Counted from the first letter of the stretch, positions 1-8,854 are shown. The stretch is DNA of 64,000 bases from JAGSOU01 sp049974865 (GCA_049974865.1 JBNGCX010000005.1:1-64000); one strand, 5' to 3'. The notes: a model not told the origin generated them from the sequence alone. Program-made: numbers and translations.

Positions 1-48
1 TATCACGGGTGGGCGCGGGCCCGGCCCGCCCGGAAAGGAGGCCGAGAC

Positions 49-1008
49 ATGCCCGCATCCGCCCCGCTGAGCCTGGTGGCCGATTTCGGCGCCACCAATA
101 CGAGGGTCGCCCTGGCCGAGGGCGGCGCGGTGCAGGCACGTTCGGTCCGGCGCTACCGCAATGCCGCGCATGCCGGGCTGCCGGAGCTGCTGCGGGCCTA
201 CCTGGACGACACCGGCGCGCAACCGGGGGCGGCCTGCATCGCGTTGGCGGGGCCGGTGCGCGAGGGGGCCGGGCACCTGACCAACCTGGACTGGGAAATC
301 GACCTCGATGGGCTGGCCCGCTGCACGGGGGCGGCGCGGGTCGGCATCCTGAACGACCTGCAGGCGCATGGATACGCGCTGGACGCCCTGCCGGAAGACT
401 CGCTGCGCAGCATTTTCGAAGGCCGGCCCGCGCGCGCGGGGGCAACGCGGCTGGTGATCGGGATCGGCACCGGGTTCAACAGCGCGGCGGTCTATGCCGG
501 GCCCGGCGGGCGCTGCGTGCCGGCCTCGGAAACCGGGCATGTCTGCCTGCCCTGCTTCACGCCCACCGACCTGGAGATGGCGCATCACCTGACCGGCGGC
601 ACGCGCCACGCCACGGTCGAGGATGCGCTGTCCGGCCGGGGGCTGGAGCATCTGCACGGCTGGCTGACCACCCATGCCGGCACGCCCCATGCCGCCAGCG
701 CGCCCGAGATCATGGCCGGCGTCACGGCGGGCGAACCGGCGGCGCGGGAGACCCTGCGGCTGTTCCTGCGGCTGCTGGGGACGGTGGCGGGCGACCTGGC
801 GCTGGCCACCCTGCCCTACGGCGGGATCTACCTGGCGGGCGCGGTGGGCCGCGCCGTCGCGCCCCACCTGCCCGGTTATCGCTTTGCCGAGGCCTTCGCC
901 GACAAGGGCCGGTTCGCCGGGTTCATGGACGCCTTCCCGATCCGGGTGATCGAGGACGATGCAGCCGCGTTGACCGGCTGCGCCGCCTACCTGGCCGAAA
1001 CGGGCTGA
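49..1008 (+). CDS. glk: Glucokinase (Glk family)
   Basis: Cytoplasmic kinase that phosphorylates glucose to glucose 6-phosphate with ATP. The 319-residue product has the length of the bacterial Glk family (E. coli Glk is 321). Residues 11-18 (ADFGATNT) form the N-terminal phosphate-binding loop, matching DxGGTN in Glk, and the stretch around residues 140-165 carries the GTGFN and ETGHV elements of the sugar/ATP cleft. The ATG at 49 is preceded by AAAGGAGG at about 35, so this start is preferred over the longer reading from position 9. It converges with a TRAP permease gene with only 4 bases between the stops, so no terminator fits. The family call is firm; glucose as the true substrate is inferred from the family. 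Confidence 0.9.
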   Translation: MPASAPLSLVADFGATNTRVALAEGGAVQARSVRRYRNAAHAGLPELLRAYLDDTGAQPGAACIALAGPVREGAGHLTNLDWEIDLDGLARCTGAARVGILNDLQAHGYALDALPEDSLRSIFEGRPARAGATRLVIGIGTGFNSAAVYAGPGGRCVPASETGHVCLPCFTPTDLEMAHHLTGGTRHATVEDALSGRGLEHLHGWLTTHAGTPHAASAPEIMAGVTAGEPAARETLRLFLRLLGTVAGDLALATLPYGGIYLAGAVGRAVAPHLPGYRFAEAFADKGRFAGFMDAFPIRVIEDDAAALTGCAAYLAETG

Positions 1009-1012
1009 GCGG

Positions 1013-2371
1013 CTAGAAGGTCAGCACCCGCGGCAGCCACAGCGTCAGCGCCGGGAAGGCGACCAGGATCACCACCCGCACGACCTCGGCCGCGAAGAAG
1101 GGCATCACGCCCTTGAAGGTCTCGCTCATCGGCGTGTCCTTGGCCAGCGACGAGATCACGAAGACGTTCATGCCCACCGGCGGCGTGATCAGCCCCAGCT
1201 CCACCACGATCAGGGCGAGGATGCCGAACCAGATCTTCAGGTCCTCGGTGCTCATGCCGAAACCCGCGCCCTCGGCGCCCTGGTAGATGCCGCCGTTCAC
1301 CTCGACCAGAACCGGCCAGAAGAACGGGATCACCAGCAGGATCATCGACAGGCTGTCCATCAGGCACCCCAGCGCGACCAGCGCCAGCAAGAGCAGGATC
1401 AGGATGGTCATCGGCGCAAGCCCCGAGCCCGCGATCCAGGTCGCGGCCTCCTGCGGCAGGCCCGAGCGCGACATGAAGATCTTGAGCATCTCGGCGCCCA
1501 GCAGGATGAGGTAGATCATGCCGGTGGTCGAGGCGGTCTCCTTCAGGGCGCCGATCATGTCGGCCATGTTCAGCTTGCGCTGCACGAAGCCGAAGGCCAG
1601 CACCAGGAACACGCCCACAGCCGCCGCCGGCGTGGGGTTGAAGAGGCCCAGGTAGATGCCCCCGATCACCAGGCCGAAGATCACCAGCACCGGGATCACG
1701 CCCACCGTCGCCTCGACGAACTCCTGCCGGTCCGGGGCACCGCCGCGCGGCCCCGCCTCGGGGCGGATCGCGACGTAGACGGCGATGGTCAGCAGGAACA
1801 GGATCACCGCCAGGATGCCCGGCACGAAGGCGGCCTTGAACATGGTGACGATATTGGCCTCGACGATGATCGCATAGATGATCAGCACCACCGAGGGCGG
1901 GATCAGGATGCCCAGCACCCCGCCCGCGGCCAGCGTGCCGGTGGCCAGCGAGCCGGAATAGTTATAGCGGCGCAGTTCCGGCAGCGCGACCTTGCCCATG
2001 GTCGAGGCGGTGGCGAGGCTCGATCCGCAGACCGCGCCGAAGCCCGCGCAGCCGGCGATGGCGGCCATCGCGGTGCCACCGCGCAGCCAGCCCAGCCACG
2101 CGTTGGCGGCGCGGAACAGCGCCTGGCTCAGCCCCGCCTTGGAGGCGATCGCCCCCATCAGCACGAACATCGGCACCACCGACAGGCCATAGATCGAGAA
2201 CTGGCCGTAGGCCAGCGTCTTGAGCTGGCTGAGAACCAGCAGCGGGCCGTTCAGGATCACCGTGCCGATCCCGCCCACCAGGATCATGGCATAGGCGATG
2301 GGCATGCGGATGGCGATCAGGGCGATCAGCGCGATCAGCCCGCCCAGCCCCATGGCAATGGCCTCAGACAC
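1013..2371 (-). CDS. dctM: TRAP transporter large permease (DctM), system 1
   Basis: Large membrane subunit of a tripartite ATP-independent periplasmic transporter, which uses the sodium or proton gradient to import an organic acid. The 452-residue protein is hydrophobic throughout, with about twelve membrane spans, and shows the DctM pattern of GCAGFGAVCGSSLATASTMG near residue 110 and a GxLIPPS loop near residue 155. It starts with GTG, overlaps the small-permease gene by 8 bases, and GGGAGA lies just upstream of the GTG. It is the last gene of a dctP-dctQ-dctM operon read leftwards. The promoter of this operon shares a long module with that of pobA, so an aromatic acid substrate is inferred. 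Confidence 0.92.
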   Translation of the reverse strand: MSEAIAMGLGGLIALIALIAIRMPIAYAMILVGGIGTVILNGPLLVLSQLKTLAYGQFSIYGLSVVPMFVLMGAIASKAGLSQALFRAANAWLGWLRGGTAMAAIAGCAGFGAVCGSSLATASTMGKVALPELRRYNYSGSLATGTLAAGGVLGILIPPSVVLIIYAIIVEANIVTMFKAAFVPGILAVILFLLTIAVYVAIRPEAGPRGGAPDRQEFVEATVGVIPVLVIFGLVIGGIYLGLFNPTPAAAVGVFLVLAFGFVQRKLNMADMIGALKETASTTGMIYLILLGAEMLKIFMSRSGLPQEAATWIAGSGLAPMTILILLLLALVALGCLMDSLSMILLVIPFFWPVLVEVNGGIYQGAEGAGFGMSTEDLKIWFGILALIVVELGLITPPVGMNVFVISSLAKDTPMSETFKGVMPFFAAEVVRVVILVAFPALTLWLPRVLTF

Positions 2372-2885
2372 GGGCGTCTCCCTTCGTCATGATTTTGAAA
2401 TCCTCCAGCAGCGTGGCCAGCGCGGCCAGCGCCAGCAGCGCCAGCGACACCAGGATCGGCAGGAAGGCCCACCAATGCGGGATCTGCAGGATCGCCGTGG
2501 TGTAGTCGTATTCCTTCTGGTCCAGCATCCCGAGAGACATCCGCCAGATCAGGATCGCGCTGAACGCCAGCGCCGCCAGCGAGCCCAGAAGCGTGAAGAA
2601 GGCGATCCAGCGTGTCGACGCGCCGGAGGTGAAGATATCGGCGGTCACATTCGCGCCCGTGGCTTGGCAATAGGGCAGGAAAGCGAAGGCGGCCACGGCG
2701 ACACCCATCTCGGTCAGTTCGAAATCGCCGGGAAAGGGGGTGCCGAAGATGCCCCCGATAACCGAGATCATGTTGATCGCGACGACCACCAACAGCGGAA
2801 CGCCCCCCAGGACCGCCCAGCCCGTGGCCAGCCGGCGGACGGCGCCGGGAAAACCGGCGCCGTCTTTGTTCAGGGTCGCGGCCAT
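2364..2885 (-). CDS. dctQ: TRAP transporter small permease (DctQ), system 1
   Basis: Small membrane subunit that pairs with DctM and receives the binding protein. The 173-residue product has four predicted membrane spans, the usual DctQ layout, with a cytoplasmic start and the conserved TEMGVA-type segment near residue 75. It overlaps the upstream binding-protein gene by one base and the downstream dctM by 8 bases, so the three genes are translationally coupled. No substrate information can be drawn from this subunit. Confidence 0.88.
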   Translation of the reverse strand: MAATLNKDGAGFPGAVRRLATGWAVLGGVPLLVVVAINMISVIGGIFGTPFPGDFELTEMGVAVAAFAFLPYCQATGANVTADIFTSGASTRWIAFFTLLGSLAALAFSAILIWRMSLGMLDQKEYDYTTAILQIPHWWAFLPILVSLALLALAALATLLEDFKIMTKGDARV

Positions 2886-3928
2886 CAGTCGCCCGAGGCC
2901 TCGGCGATGGCGGCGCGCGCCTTCTCGACCAGCGCGGCACCGTCGATGCCCTTGCCGCCGACCTCTTCGATCCAGCGGTCGACCACCGGCTCCAGCGCGG
3001 TGTTGAAGGCGGCGGTTTCCTCTTCGCTCAGCACGATGTGCTCGTTGCCGGCCTTGACCGCGATATCGATGCCGAAGTTATCCGAGGCGCGCCAAATGTC
3101 GCCGACCTGGGCCAGCCACTCCGGGCCCGAGGCGTCGCGGAACGCCTTCTGGATGTCCTCGGGCAGGCTGTCCCAGCGGGCCTTGTTCATCGACACTTGG
3201 AAGGTGGTCGTGCCAAAGCGCGTGTTGTTGGCGCCCTCGATCTGGTACTTGGTCTGCTCCTGGATCTTCAGCGGCGGGATGATCTCCCACGGGATGAAGG
3301 CCCCGTCGATCACGCCCTTCTGCAGCGCGGGCGGCAGTTCCGGCACCGGCATGGCGGCGGGCGAGGCACCCAGCGCCTCGATCACCCAGGCGCCGGTGCG
3401 GGTCGGGATACGCATCTTCTTGCCCTTCAGGTCATCGGGGCTGTGCACGGGCGTGTCGCGCATGTGGATGGCCTGGCCGGCATGCACGTGCAGGAACATC
3501 ACCTCAACGCCCTTGTAGTCGTCCTTCAGGTCGCTCTCGAACATCTCGGCCATGGCCAGGTTGGTGGCCTTGGGGTCGTTGGTAAAGACGGTCGGCAGCT
3601 CGAACACCTCGGTGCGGGTGAAGACGCCGGGGGTGTAGCCGTTCACGGTCCAGACCAGATCGACCACGCCGTCGCGGGCCTGGGTGATCAGTTCCGGCGG
3701 ACGGCCGCCCAGGGTCATGGACGGGTAGATGTCGATCTTGACCCGGCCGCCCGAGTTCTCTTCGACCTGCCTCGCCCAGGGCTCCAGCATCTTGGTATGC
3801 GCCGGCGCCTTGGCGCTGAGGAAATGGTGCAGCTTGAATTCAAACTCTTCCGCATACGACGCCGTGGCGGCCACAAGGCCGGCCCCCAGCCCGAGTGCGA
3901 TGCGTGTGATGGTCTTTCCGAATGTCAT
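2885..3928 (-). CDS. dctP: TRAP transporter substrate-binding protein (DctP), system 1
   Basis: Periplasmic binding protein that delivers substrate to the DctQM permease. The 347-residue product has a signal peptide (cleavage near residue 26, SYA/EEF), the DctP fold, and the KGKKMRIP segment, in which Arg173 aligns with the arginine that pairs with the substrate carboxylate in this family. The ATG at 3928 has TGGGAGGACA just upstream and begins the signal peptide; a longer in-frame reading to 4057 lacks a leader and is rejected. It is the first gene of the operon. The 199-bp region ahead of it contains a 48-bp block also found ahead of pobA, which points to 4-hydroxybenzoate, protocatechuate or a related acid as substrate (inference). 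Confidence 0.9.
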   Translation of the reverse strand: MTFGKTITRIALGLGAGLVAATASYAEEFEFKLHHFLSAKAPAHTKMLEPWARQVEENSGGRVKIDIYPSMTLGGRPPELITQARDGVVDLVWTVNGYTPGVFTRTEVFELPTVFTNDPKATNLAMAEMFESDLKDDYKGVEVMFLHVHAGQAIHMRDTPVHSPDDLKGKKMRIPTRTGAWVIEALGASPAAMPVPELPPALQKGVIDGAFIPWEIIPPLKIQEQTKYQIEGANNTRFGTTTFQVSMNKARWDSLPEDIQKAFRDASGPEWLAQVGDIWRASDNFGIDIAVKAGNEHIVLSEEETAAFNTALEPVVDRWIEEVGGKGIDGAALVEKARAAIAEASGD

Positions 3929-4065
3929 CCTGTCCTCCCATGGTGACACCACATCATCCCGCCCTCTCGGGCGTGCGAACAAGGGCCCCGGGCAGCGACG
4001 CCACCGCAAAACCGGCACGGCGCCACACGGATTCCCCCCTGCATCAAGGCTGACCAAGCGGAACG

Positions 4066-4113
4066 GGAATGTAAATTGAGTATTTCACCAATTTTGTTGC
4101 CAAATACGGAAAA
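4066..4113 (-). promoter_or_regulatory. Upstream module of TRAP operon 1, shared with pobA
   Basis: Read on the minus strand from 4113 to 4066, this block aligns without gaps to 5049-5096 on the plus strand with 31 of 48 identities, in the same orientation relative to the downstream gene. It begins with an imperfect dyad TTTCC-N6-GGCAA of LysR type and ends with CTCAATTTACATTC, where TACATT could be a weak -10. The block ends 137 bases before the dctP start. Common control of transporter and pobA is inferred. Confidence 0.55.
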
Positions 4114-4127
4114 CATCCCGGACCCGG

Positions 4128-5042
4128 TCACAATCCCAGCCGCTCGATCACGTTCTGCACCGCCACGCCGAACAGACGCGCGGGCGGGGTCGGGTCGGTG
4201 TCGGGGCGGGTCATCATCCCCACCGGGCCGCGGGTCAGCGCGGTGTCGAAGGGCAGACGCACCAGCCGCCCCTCGGCGATCTCGTTGGCGACCACGCCCG
4301 CCGAGATGATCCAGATCGCGTCGGAATTTCGGGTGAAGACCCGGCCGAAGGCGCCCGAGACGGTTTCCAGCCGGTTGGGCAGCTCGCCCACGCCGTTGGC
4401 GATCAGGAAGCGCTCCACCAGCGGGCGGATGGCGGCGCCCTCGGGCGGGTAGATCACCGGCCATTCGCCGATCCGGTGCAGGTCCGGGTCCGCGATGAAC
4501 GGATGGCCCGCGCGCACCACGAAATCCACCCGCTCGTTGTAAAGCTGCATGAATGAGATCCCCTGCATGCTGTCCGGCGCGCCCAGCCGGCCGATCACCA
4601 GGTCCAGCGCGCCCGAGCGCAGCCGGTCGGTGAGATACCCGTGCGGGCCGTCGACGATGCGCAGGGTCACGTTGGGGGCGAGGTCGTAGAATTCCTTGAC
4701 CACCTCGGGCATCAGCCGCGCCGCCACGCTGGGCAGCGAGCCCACCGACAGCCGGGTCTTGCCGGTCTCGTCGACCTGCCGCACCCCGTCGAGCCCCTGC
4801 TGCAGCGAGGCCAGGCTCATCTCGGCGAAATGCAGGAACACCTCGCCCTGCCGGGTCAGCTCCACCCCCGCGCGCGAGCGGCTGAGCAGCGTGGCCCCGA
4901 GGATGTCCTCCAACTCCTTCAGCGTCTTGGAGATCGCGGGCTGCGTCAGGTACAGCCGCTCGGCCGCGCGCTTCATGCTTTTCTCGCGCACGATTTCGAC
5001 GAAACACTGGATGTGGCGGAACTTGATCCGGCGGTCTATCAC
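4128..5042 (-). CDS. pcaQ: LysR-type regulator of protocatechuate catabolism (PcaQ)
   Basis: Transcription factor that in other alphaproteobacteria activates pca genes in response to beta-ketoadipate-pathway intermediates. The 304-residue protein begins MIDRRIKFRH, the N-terminus typical of PcaQ, followed by a LysR winged helix (about residues 20-65, with the recognition helix TQPAISKTLKELE) and a periplasmic-binding-like effector domain from about residue 90. It is transcribed divergently from pobA with 93 bases between the starts, and a TTTCC-N6-GGAAA dyad lies 7 bases from its own start codon, which suggests autoregulation. The S. meliloti PcaQ operator (ATAACC-N4-GGTTAA) is not present here, so the binding site may differ. 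Confidence 0.88.
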   Translation of the reverse strand: MIDRRIKFRHIQCFVEIVREKSMKRAAERLYLTQPAISKTLKELEDILGATLLSRSRAGVELTRQGEVFLHFAEMSLASLQQGLDGVRQVDETGKTRLSVGSLPSVAARLMPEVVKEFYDLAPNVTLRIVDGPHGYLTDRLRSGALDLVIGRLGAPDSMQGISFMQLYNERVDFVVRAGHPFIADPDLHRIGEWPVIYPPEGAAIRPLVERFLIANGVGELPNRLETVSGAFGRVFTRNSDAIWIISAGVVANEIAEGRLVRLPFDTALTRGPVGMMTRPDTDPTPPARLFGVAVQNVIERLGL

Positions 5043-5048
5043 GGCTTT

Positions 5049-5096
5049 CTTTCCATATTCGGAAACCTTTTTGGACGTTATCTCATTTTACATTCG
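5049..5096 (+). promoter_or_regulatory. pcaQ-pobA intergenic regulatory module with LysR-type dyad
   Basis: This 48-bp block lies between the divergent pcaQ and pobA genes. It opens with a perfect dyad TTTCC-N6-GGAAA at 5050-5065 (T-N11-A class) and closes with CTCATTTTACATTC. The same arrangement, with 31 of 48 bases identical and the same spacing, lies ahead of TRAP operon 1 (4113 to 4066). If TACATT is the -10, the dyad centre falls near -46, a usual place for a LysR activator. Binding by PcaQ is inferred. Confidence 0.6.
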
Positions 5097-5135
5097 ATTT
5101 CCCATCATTCACCCTGACTGCAGGAGGATCAAGGG

Positions 5136-6305
5136 ATGAGAACACAAGTCGTCATTATCGGCGGCGGCCCGTCGGGCCTGCTGCTGGGGCAACTGCTGCA
5201 CCGCAGGGGAATCGACAACGTCGTGCTGGAGCGCAAGACCCGGGACTACGTGCTGGGCCGCATCCGCGCCGGCATCCTCGAACAGGGCTTCGTCGCCCTG
5301 ATGCGCGAGGCGGGCGTGGCCGAGCGGATGGACAGCGAATGCTTCATCCATGACGGCACCATCATCTCCTACGAGAACGAGCAGTTCCAAATCGACTTCA
5401 AGAAGCACTCGGGCAGCAGCGTGGTCCTTTACGGCCAGACCGAGGTCACCCGCGACCTCTACGACGCGCGCGAAGGCGTGGACGGCAAGACCGTGTTCGA
5501 GGCCGACAACGTGGCCATCCACGGCGCCGACAGCGACGCACCCTATGTCACCTACGTGAAGGACGGCCGGGAAGAGCGGATCGACTGCGATTTCGTCGCC
5601 GGCTGCGACGGCTTCCACGGGGTCAGCCGCCAGACCATCCCCGAGTCGGTGCGCACCGATTACGAAAAGGTCTACCCCTTCGGCTGGCTGGGCATCCTGT
5701 CGGAAACGCCGCCCGTCAATGACGAGCTGATCTACGCCAATTCCACCCGCGGCTTTGCACTCTGCTCGATGCGCAACGCCAATCTCAGCCGCTACTACAT
5801 CCAGTGCAGCCTGTCGGACCATGTCGACGACTGGTCCGACCAGGCGTTCTGGGACGAGCTGCGCCGCCGCATCCCCGACGAGGCCGCCGAGCGGCTGGTC
5901 ACCGGCCCCTCGATCGAGAAATCCATCGCGCCCTTGCGCAGCTTCGTGACCGAGCCGATGCGCTGGGGCCGGCTGTTCCTGTGCGGGGACGCCGCCCATA
6001 TCGTGCCGCCCACCGGCGCCAAGGGCCTGAACACCGCCGCCTCGGACGTGCATTACCTCTATCACGCGCTGATGCAGTGGTATGAGGAAAAGGACGCCGA
6101 GGGCATCGACCGCTATTCCGAAAAGGCGCTGGCCCGGATCTGGAAGGCCGAGCGGTTCAGCTGGTGGATGACCTCGCTGCTGCACCGCTTCCCGGATCAG
6201 ACCGAGTTCGACCTGCGCATGCAGCGCGCCGAGCTGGAATTCCTGCGCGAGAACGATGCCGCGCAGGCCGCGATGGCGCAGAATTACGTCGGGCTGCCCT
6301 ACTGA
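5136..6305 (+). CDS. pobA: 4-Hydroxybenzoate 3-monooxygenase
   Basis: FAD-dependent hydroxylase that converts 4-hydroxybenzoate to protocatechuate with NADPH and oxygen. The 389-residue protein shows the FAD-binding GGGPSG at residues 9-14, the GCDG motif near 156-159 and the GDAAHIVPPTGAKGLN segment from 284. The substrate site is intact: Tyr200, Ser211, Arg213 and Tyr384 correspond to Tyr201, Ser212, Arg214 and Tyr385 of the Pseudomonas enzyme. A good ribosome site (AGGAGG) precedes the ATG. It is the first gene of the pob-pca operon and overlaps pcaD by one base (TGATG). The call is secure. Confidence 0.97.
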   Translation: MRTQVVIIGGGPSGLLLGQLLHRRGIDNVVLERKTRDYVLGRIRAGILEQGFVALMREAGVAERMDSECFIHDGTIISYENEQFQIDFKKHSGSSVVLYGQTEVTRDLYDAREGVDGKTVFEADNVAIHGADSDAPYVTYVKDGREERIDCDFVAGCDGFHGVSRQTIPESVRTDYEKVYPFGWLGILSETPPVNDELIYANSTRGFALCSMRNANLSRYYIQCSLSDHVDDWSDQAFWDELRRRIPDEAAERLVTGPSIEKSIAPLRSFVTEPMRWGRLFLCGDAAHIVPPTGAKGLNTAASDVHYLYHALMQWYEEKDAEGIDRYSEKALARIWKAERFSWWMTSLLHRFPDQTEFDLRMQRAELEFLRENDAAQAAMAQNYVGLPY

Positions 6306-7093
6306 TGCGCGTGGCACGGGTAAACAACGTTGCGCTGCACTGGCGCGAGGACGACGACCCCGCCGGCCGTCCGGTGGTCTTCGCCAATTCGCTGGGCACC
6401 GATCTGCGGCTGTGGGACAAGGTGATCCCGCTGCTGCCGCGGGGGTTGCGGCTGATCCGTTTCGACAAGCGCGGGCATGGCCTGTCCGCCTGCCCCGCCG
6501 CGCCCTACGACATGGAGGCGCTGATCGACGACGCCGAGGCGCTGCTCGACCATCTGGGGGTGCGCGACTGCCTGTTCGTGGGCCTCTCCATCGGGGGCAT
6601 GATCGCGCAGGGGCTCGCGGCCCGGCGGCCCGACCTGGTGCGCGCCGTGGTGCTGTCGAACTCCGCCGCCAGGATGGGCACGGCCGAGATGTGGGCCGAC
6701 CGCATCGCCGCCATCGAGGCCGGCGGCATCGAGGTGCTGGCCGAGCCGATCCTGGAGCGCTGGTTCGCCCCCGCCTTCCGCGAAACCGACGAGTTGGAGG
6801 CCTGGCGCAACATGCTGGTGCGCACGCCCAAGGCGGGCTACCTGGGCTGCTGCCACGCGCTGGCGGGCGCCGACCTGACAGAACGCACCCGCGCCCTGCG
6901 CCAGCCGCTGCTGGCCATCGCCGGCTCTGACGACGGCGCCAGCCCGCCCGAGGTCGTCCGCGCCACCGCCGATCTGGTGGCGGGCGCCCGGTTCGAGGAA
7001 ATCGCGGGCGCGGGCCACCTGCCCTGCGTCGAGGCGCCGGGCCGCTACGCCGAGATACTGAACGCATTCATCGAAGAGGTCGGCCATGACTGA
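6305..7093 (+). CDS. pcaD: 3-Oxoadipate enol-lactonase
   Basis: Alpha/beta hydrolase that opens 3-oxoadipate enol-lactone to 3-oxoadipate, the last ring-derived step of the protocatechuate branch. The 262-residue protein has the nucleophile elbow GLSIGG with Ser95, and later GSDDGASPP and GAGHLP segments that supply the acid and histidine of the triad. The ATG at 6305 overlaps the pobA stop by one base; a longer frame reading from 6164 lies inside pobA and is rejected. It overlaps pcaC by 8 bases. It is not fused to PcaC, unlike the PcaL proteins of some bacteria. Confidence 0.95.
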   Translation: MRVARVNNVALHWREDDDPAGRPVVFANSLGTDLRLWDKVIPLLPRGLRLIRFDKRGHGLSACPAAPYDMEALIDDAEALLDHLGVRDCLFVGLSIGGMIAQGLAARRPDLVRAVVLSNSAARMGTAEMWADRIAAIEAGGIEVLAEPILERWFAPAFRETDELEAWRNMLVRTPKAGYLGCCHALAGADLTERTRALRQPLLAIAGSDDGASPPEVVRATADLVAGARFEEIAGAGHLPCVEAPGRYAEILNAFIEEVGHD

Positions 7094-7463
7094 TCGTTAC
7101 GCCAAGGGGATGGAGACCCGCAGCGCGGTCCTCGGCGACGCGCATGTGGAACGCGCCGAAGCCAACAAGACCGAGTTCGACGCCCCCTTTCAGGAGTTGA
7201 TCACCGAGGCCGCCTGGGGCACTGTCTGGGCCAGCGACGCGATCACCCCGCGCGAACGCTCGATGCTGACGCTCGCGCTGCTGGCCGCCACCGGCAATTT
7301 CGACGAGATCCCGATGCATGTGCGCGCCACGGCCCGCACCGGGGCCAGCCAGCGCGACGTGATCGAGGCGTTCCAGCACGTGGCGATCTACGCGGGCGTG
7401 CCCAAGGCCAACCATGCGATCAAGCTGGCCAAGCAGACCTATGCCGAAATGGCGGAGGAGTGA
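7086..7463 (+). CDS. pcaC: 4-Carboxymuconolactone decarboxylase
   Basis: Small AhpD/CMD-fold enzyme that decarboxylates 4-carboxymuconolactone to the enol-lactone used by PcaD. The 125-residue length is typical. Visible family features are the ITPRERSMLTLALLAA helix (residues 56-71) and the EIPMHVRATARTGAS segment with the catalytic-region His78 and neighbouring arginines. The start overlaps the end of pcaD by 8 bases, so translation is probably coupled. The next gene, pcaH, follows after a 36-base gap that carries its own ribosome site. Confidence 0.95.
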   Translation: MTDRYAKGMETRSAVLGDAHVERAEANKTEFDAPFQELITEAAWGTVWASDAITPRERSMLTLALLAATGNFDEIPMHVRATARTGASQRDVIEAFQHVAIYAGVPKANHAIKLAKQTYAEMAEE

Positions 7464-7499
7464 CCGGGCCAAGGCCCGCGAGTGGAGGAGACCGCAGCC

Positions 7500-8228
7500 A
7501 TGAACCACAAGGGCGAATTCTATCAGCGCGACCGCGACTGGCACCCGCCGGCCTATGACAAGGGCTACAAGACTTCGGTCACGCGCTCGCCGCAATACGC
7601 TCTGATCTCGCTGGAGAACACCCCGAGCGAGATCACCGGCCCGGTGTTCGGCCATAACGACATCGACCCGCTGGACAACGACCTGCTGAACAACTACGCC
7701 AAGCCGGGCGAAAGCCCGATCGGCGAGCGGATCATCGTGCATGGCCGGGTGCTGGACGAAAACGCCCGCCCGGTGCCCAACACGCTGGTCGAGATCTGGC
7801 AGGCCAATGCCGGTGGCCGCTACCGCCACAAGATGGATACCTACCTGGCGCCCATCGATCCCAATTTCGGCGGCTGCGGCCGGACACTGACCGACGAGAA
7901 CGGCTATTACTACTTCCGCACGGTCAAGCCCGGCGCCTATCCATGGCGCAACTACGTCAACAGCTGGCGACCCGCGCATATCCACATCTCGGTCTTCGGC
8001 ACCGCCTTCGCGCAGCGGCTGATCACGCAGCTCTACTTCGAGGGCGACCCGCTGATCCCGCATTGCCCGATCGTGAACACCATTCCCGACCCGGACGCGA
8101 TCCAGCAGCTCGTCGCCCGGCTCGACCTCAACGCGACGATCCCGCTGGACACGATCGCCTACAAGTTCGACATCGTGCTGCGCGGACGCCGCTCGACGCT
8201 GTTCGAAAACCGGCTGGAGGGGAACTGA
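7500..8228 (+). CDS. pcaH: Protocatechuate 3,4-dioxygenase, beta subunit
   Basis: Iron-bearing subunit of the ring-cleaving dioxygenase that opens protocatechuate to 3-carboxy-cis,cis-muconate. The 242-residue protein has all four Fe(III) ligands, Tyr108, Tyr147, His160 and His162, at the same numbers as in the Pseudomonas putida enzyme, and Arg157 is also present. The ATG at 7500 follows GGAGGAGA; a GTG 18 bases earlier overlaps that ribosome site and is less likely. It overlaps pcaG by one base. Confidence 0.97.
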   Translation: MNHKGEFYQRDRDWHPPAYDKGYKTSVTRSPQYALISLENTPSEITGPVFGHNDIDPLDNDLLNNYAKPGESPIGERIIVHGRVLDENARPVPNTLVEIWQANAGGRYRHKMDTYLAPIDPNFGGCGRTLTDENGYYYFRTVKPGAYPWRNYVNSWRPAHIHISVFGTAFAQRLITQLYFEGDPLIPHCPIVNTIPDPDAIQQLVARLDLNATIPLDTIAYKFDIVLRGRRSTLFENRLEGN

Positions 8229-8848
8229 TGAAACAGACGCTCGATTATCTGAAAGAGACCCCCTCGCAGACGGCGGGCCCTTACGTCCATATCGGCCTCG
8301 CGCCCGGCGCCGCCGGCTTCGACATCTACCGCGAGGAACTGGGCTGGGACATCGCCGGGCCGCATGCCAAGGGCGAGCGGATCCGCGTCGAAGGCATCGT
8401 GATCGACGGCACCGGCAGCCCGATCAAGGATGTTCTGCTGGAGGCCTGGCAGGCCAACGCCGACGGCATCTACGCCCATCCCGAGCATGACGGCGAGGTC
8501 GAAGAGGGCTTTCGCGGCTGGGGCCGCGTGATCACCGATTTCGACACAGGCGAATGGGCCTTCGAGACCGTGAAGCCGGGCCCGGTGATGGGTCGCAACG
8601 GCCAGATGATGGCGCCGCATATCAACCTCTGGATCGTGGCGCGCGGCATCAATATCGGGCTCAATACCCGGATCTATTTCGACGACGAGGAAGAGGCCAA
8701 CGCCGCCGATCCGATCATGAACACCATCGAGTGGGAGCGCCGCCGCGCGACCCTGATCGCCAGGCGCGGCGAGCGCGACGGCAAGGTGATCTACCGGTTC
8801 GACATCAAGCTCCAGGGCCAGGACGAGACCGTCTTCTTCGACATCTGA
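8228..8848 (+). CDS. pcaG: Protocatechuate 3,4-dioxygenase, alpha subunit
   Basis: Non-catalytic alpha subunit that completes the active site of the PcaGH dioxygenase. The 206-residue protein shares the dioxygenase fold (TPSQTAGPY near the start, LLEAWQANADGIY, APHINLWIVARG) but lacks the tyrosine and histidine iron ligands found in PcaH, as expected. The ATG overlaps the pcaH stop by one base, so the two subunits are probably made in equal amounts. A perfect GC hairpin follows at 8855-8876. Confidence 0.96.
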   Translation: MKQTLDYLKETPSQTAGPYVHIGLAPGAAGFDIYREELGWDIAGPHAKGERIRVEGIVIDGTGSPIKDVLLEAWQANADGIYAHPEHDGEVEEGFRGWGRVITDFDTGEWAFETVKPGPVMGRNGQMMAPHINLWIVARGINIGLNTRIYFDDEEEANAADPIMNTIEWERRRATLIARRGERDGKVIYRFDIKLQGQDETVFFDI

Positions 8849-8854
8849 CCACAT

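Noticed and set aside
5079..5096. S. meliloti-type PcaQ operator (ATAACC-N4-GGTTAA) near pobA
   Set aside because: Only partial ATAAC and GGTTT halves with the wrong spacing are present, and they are not shared with the TRAP promoter.
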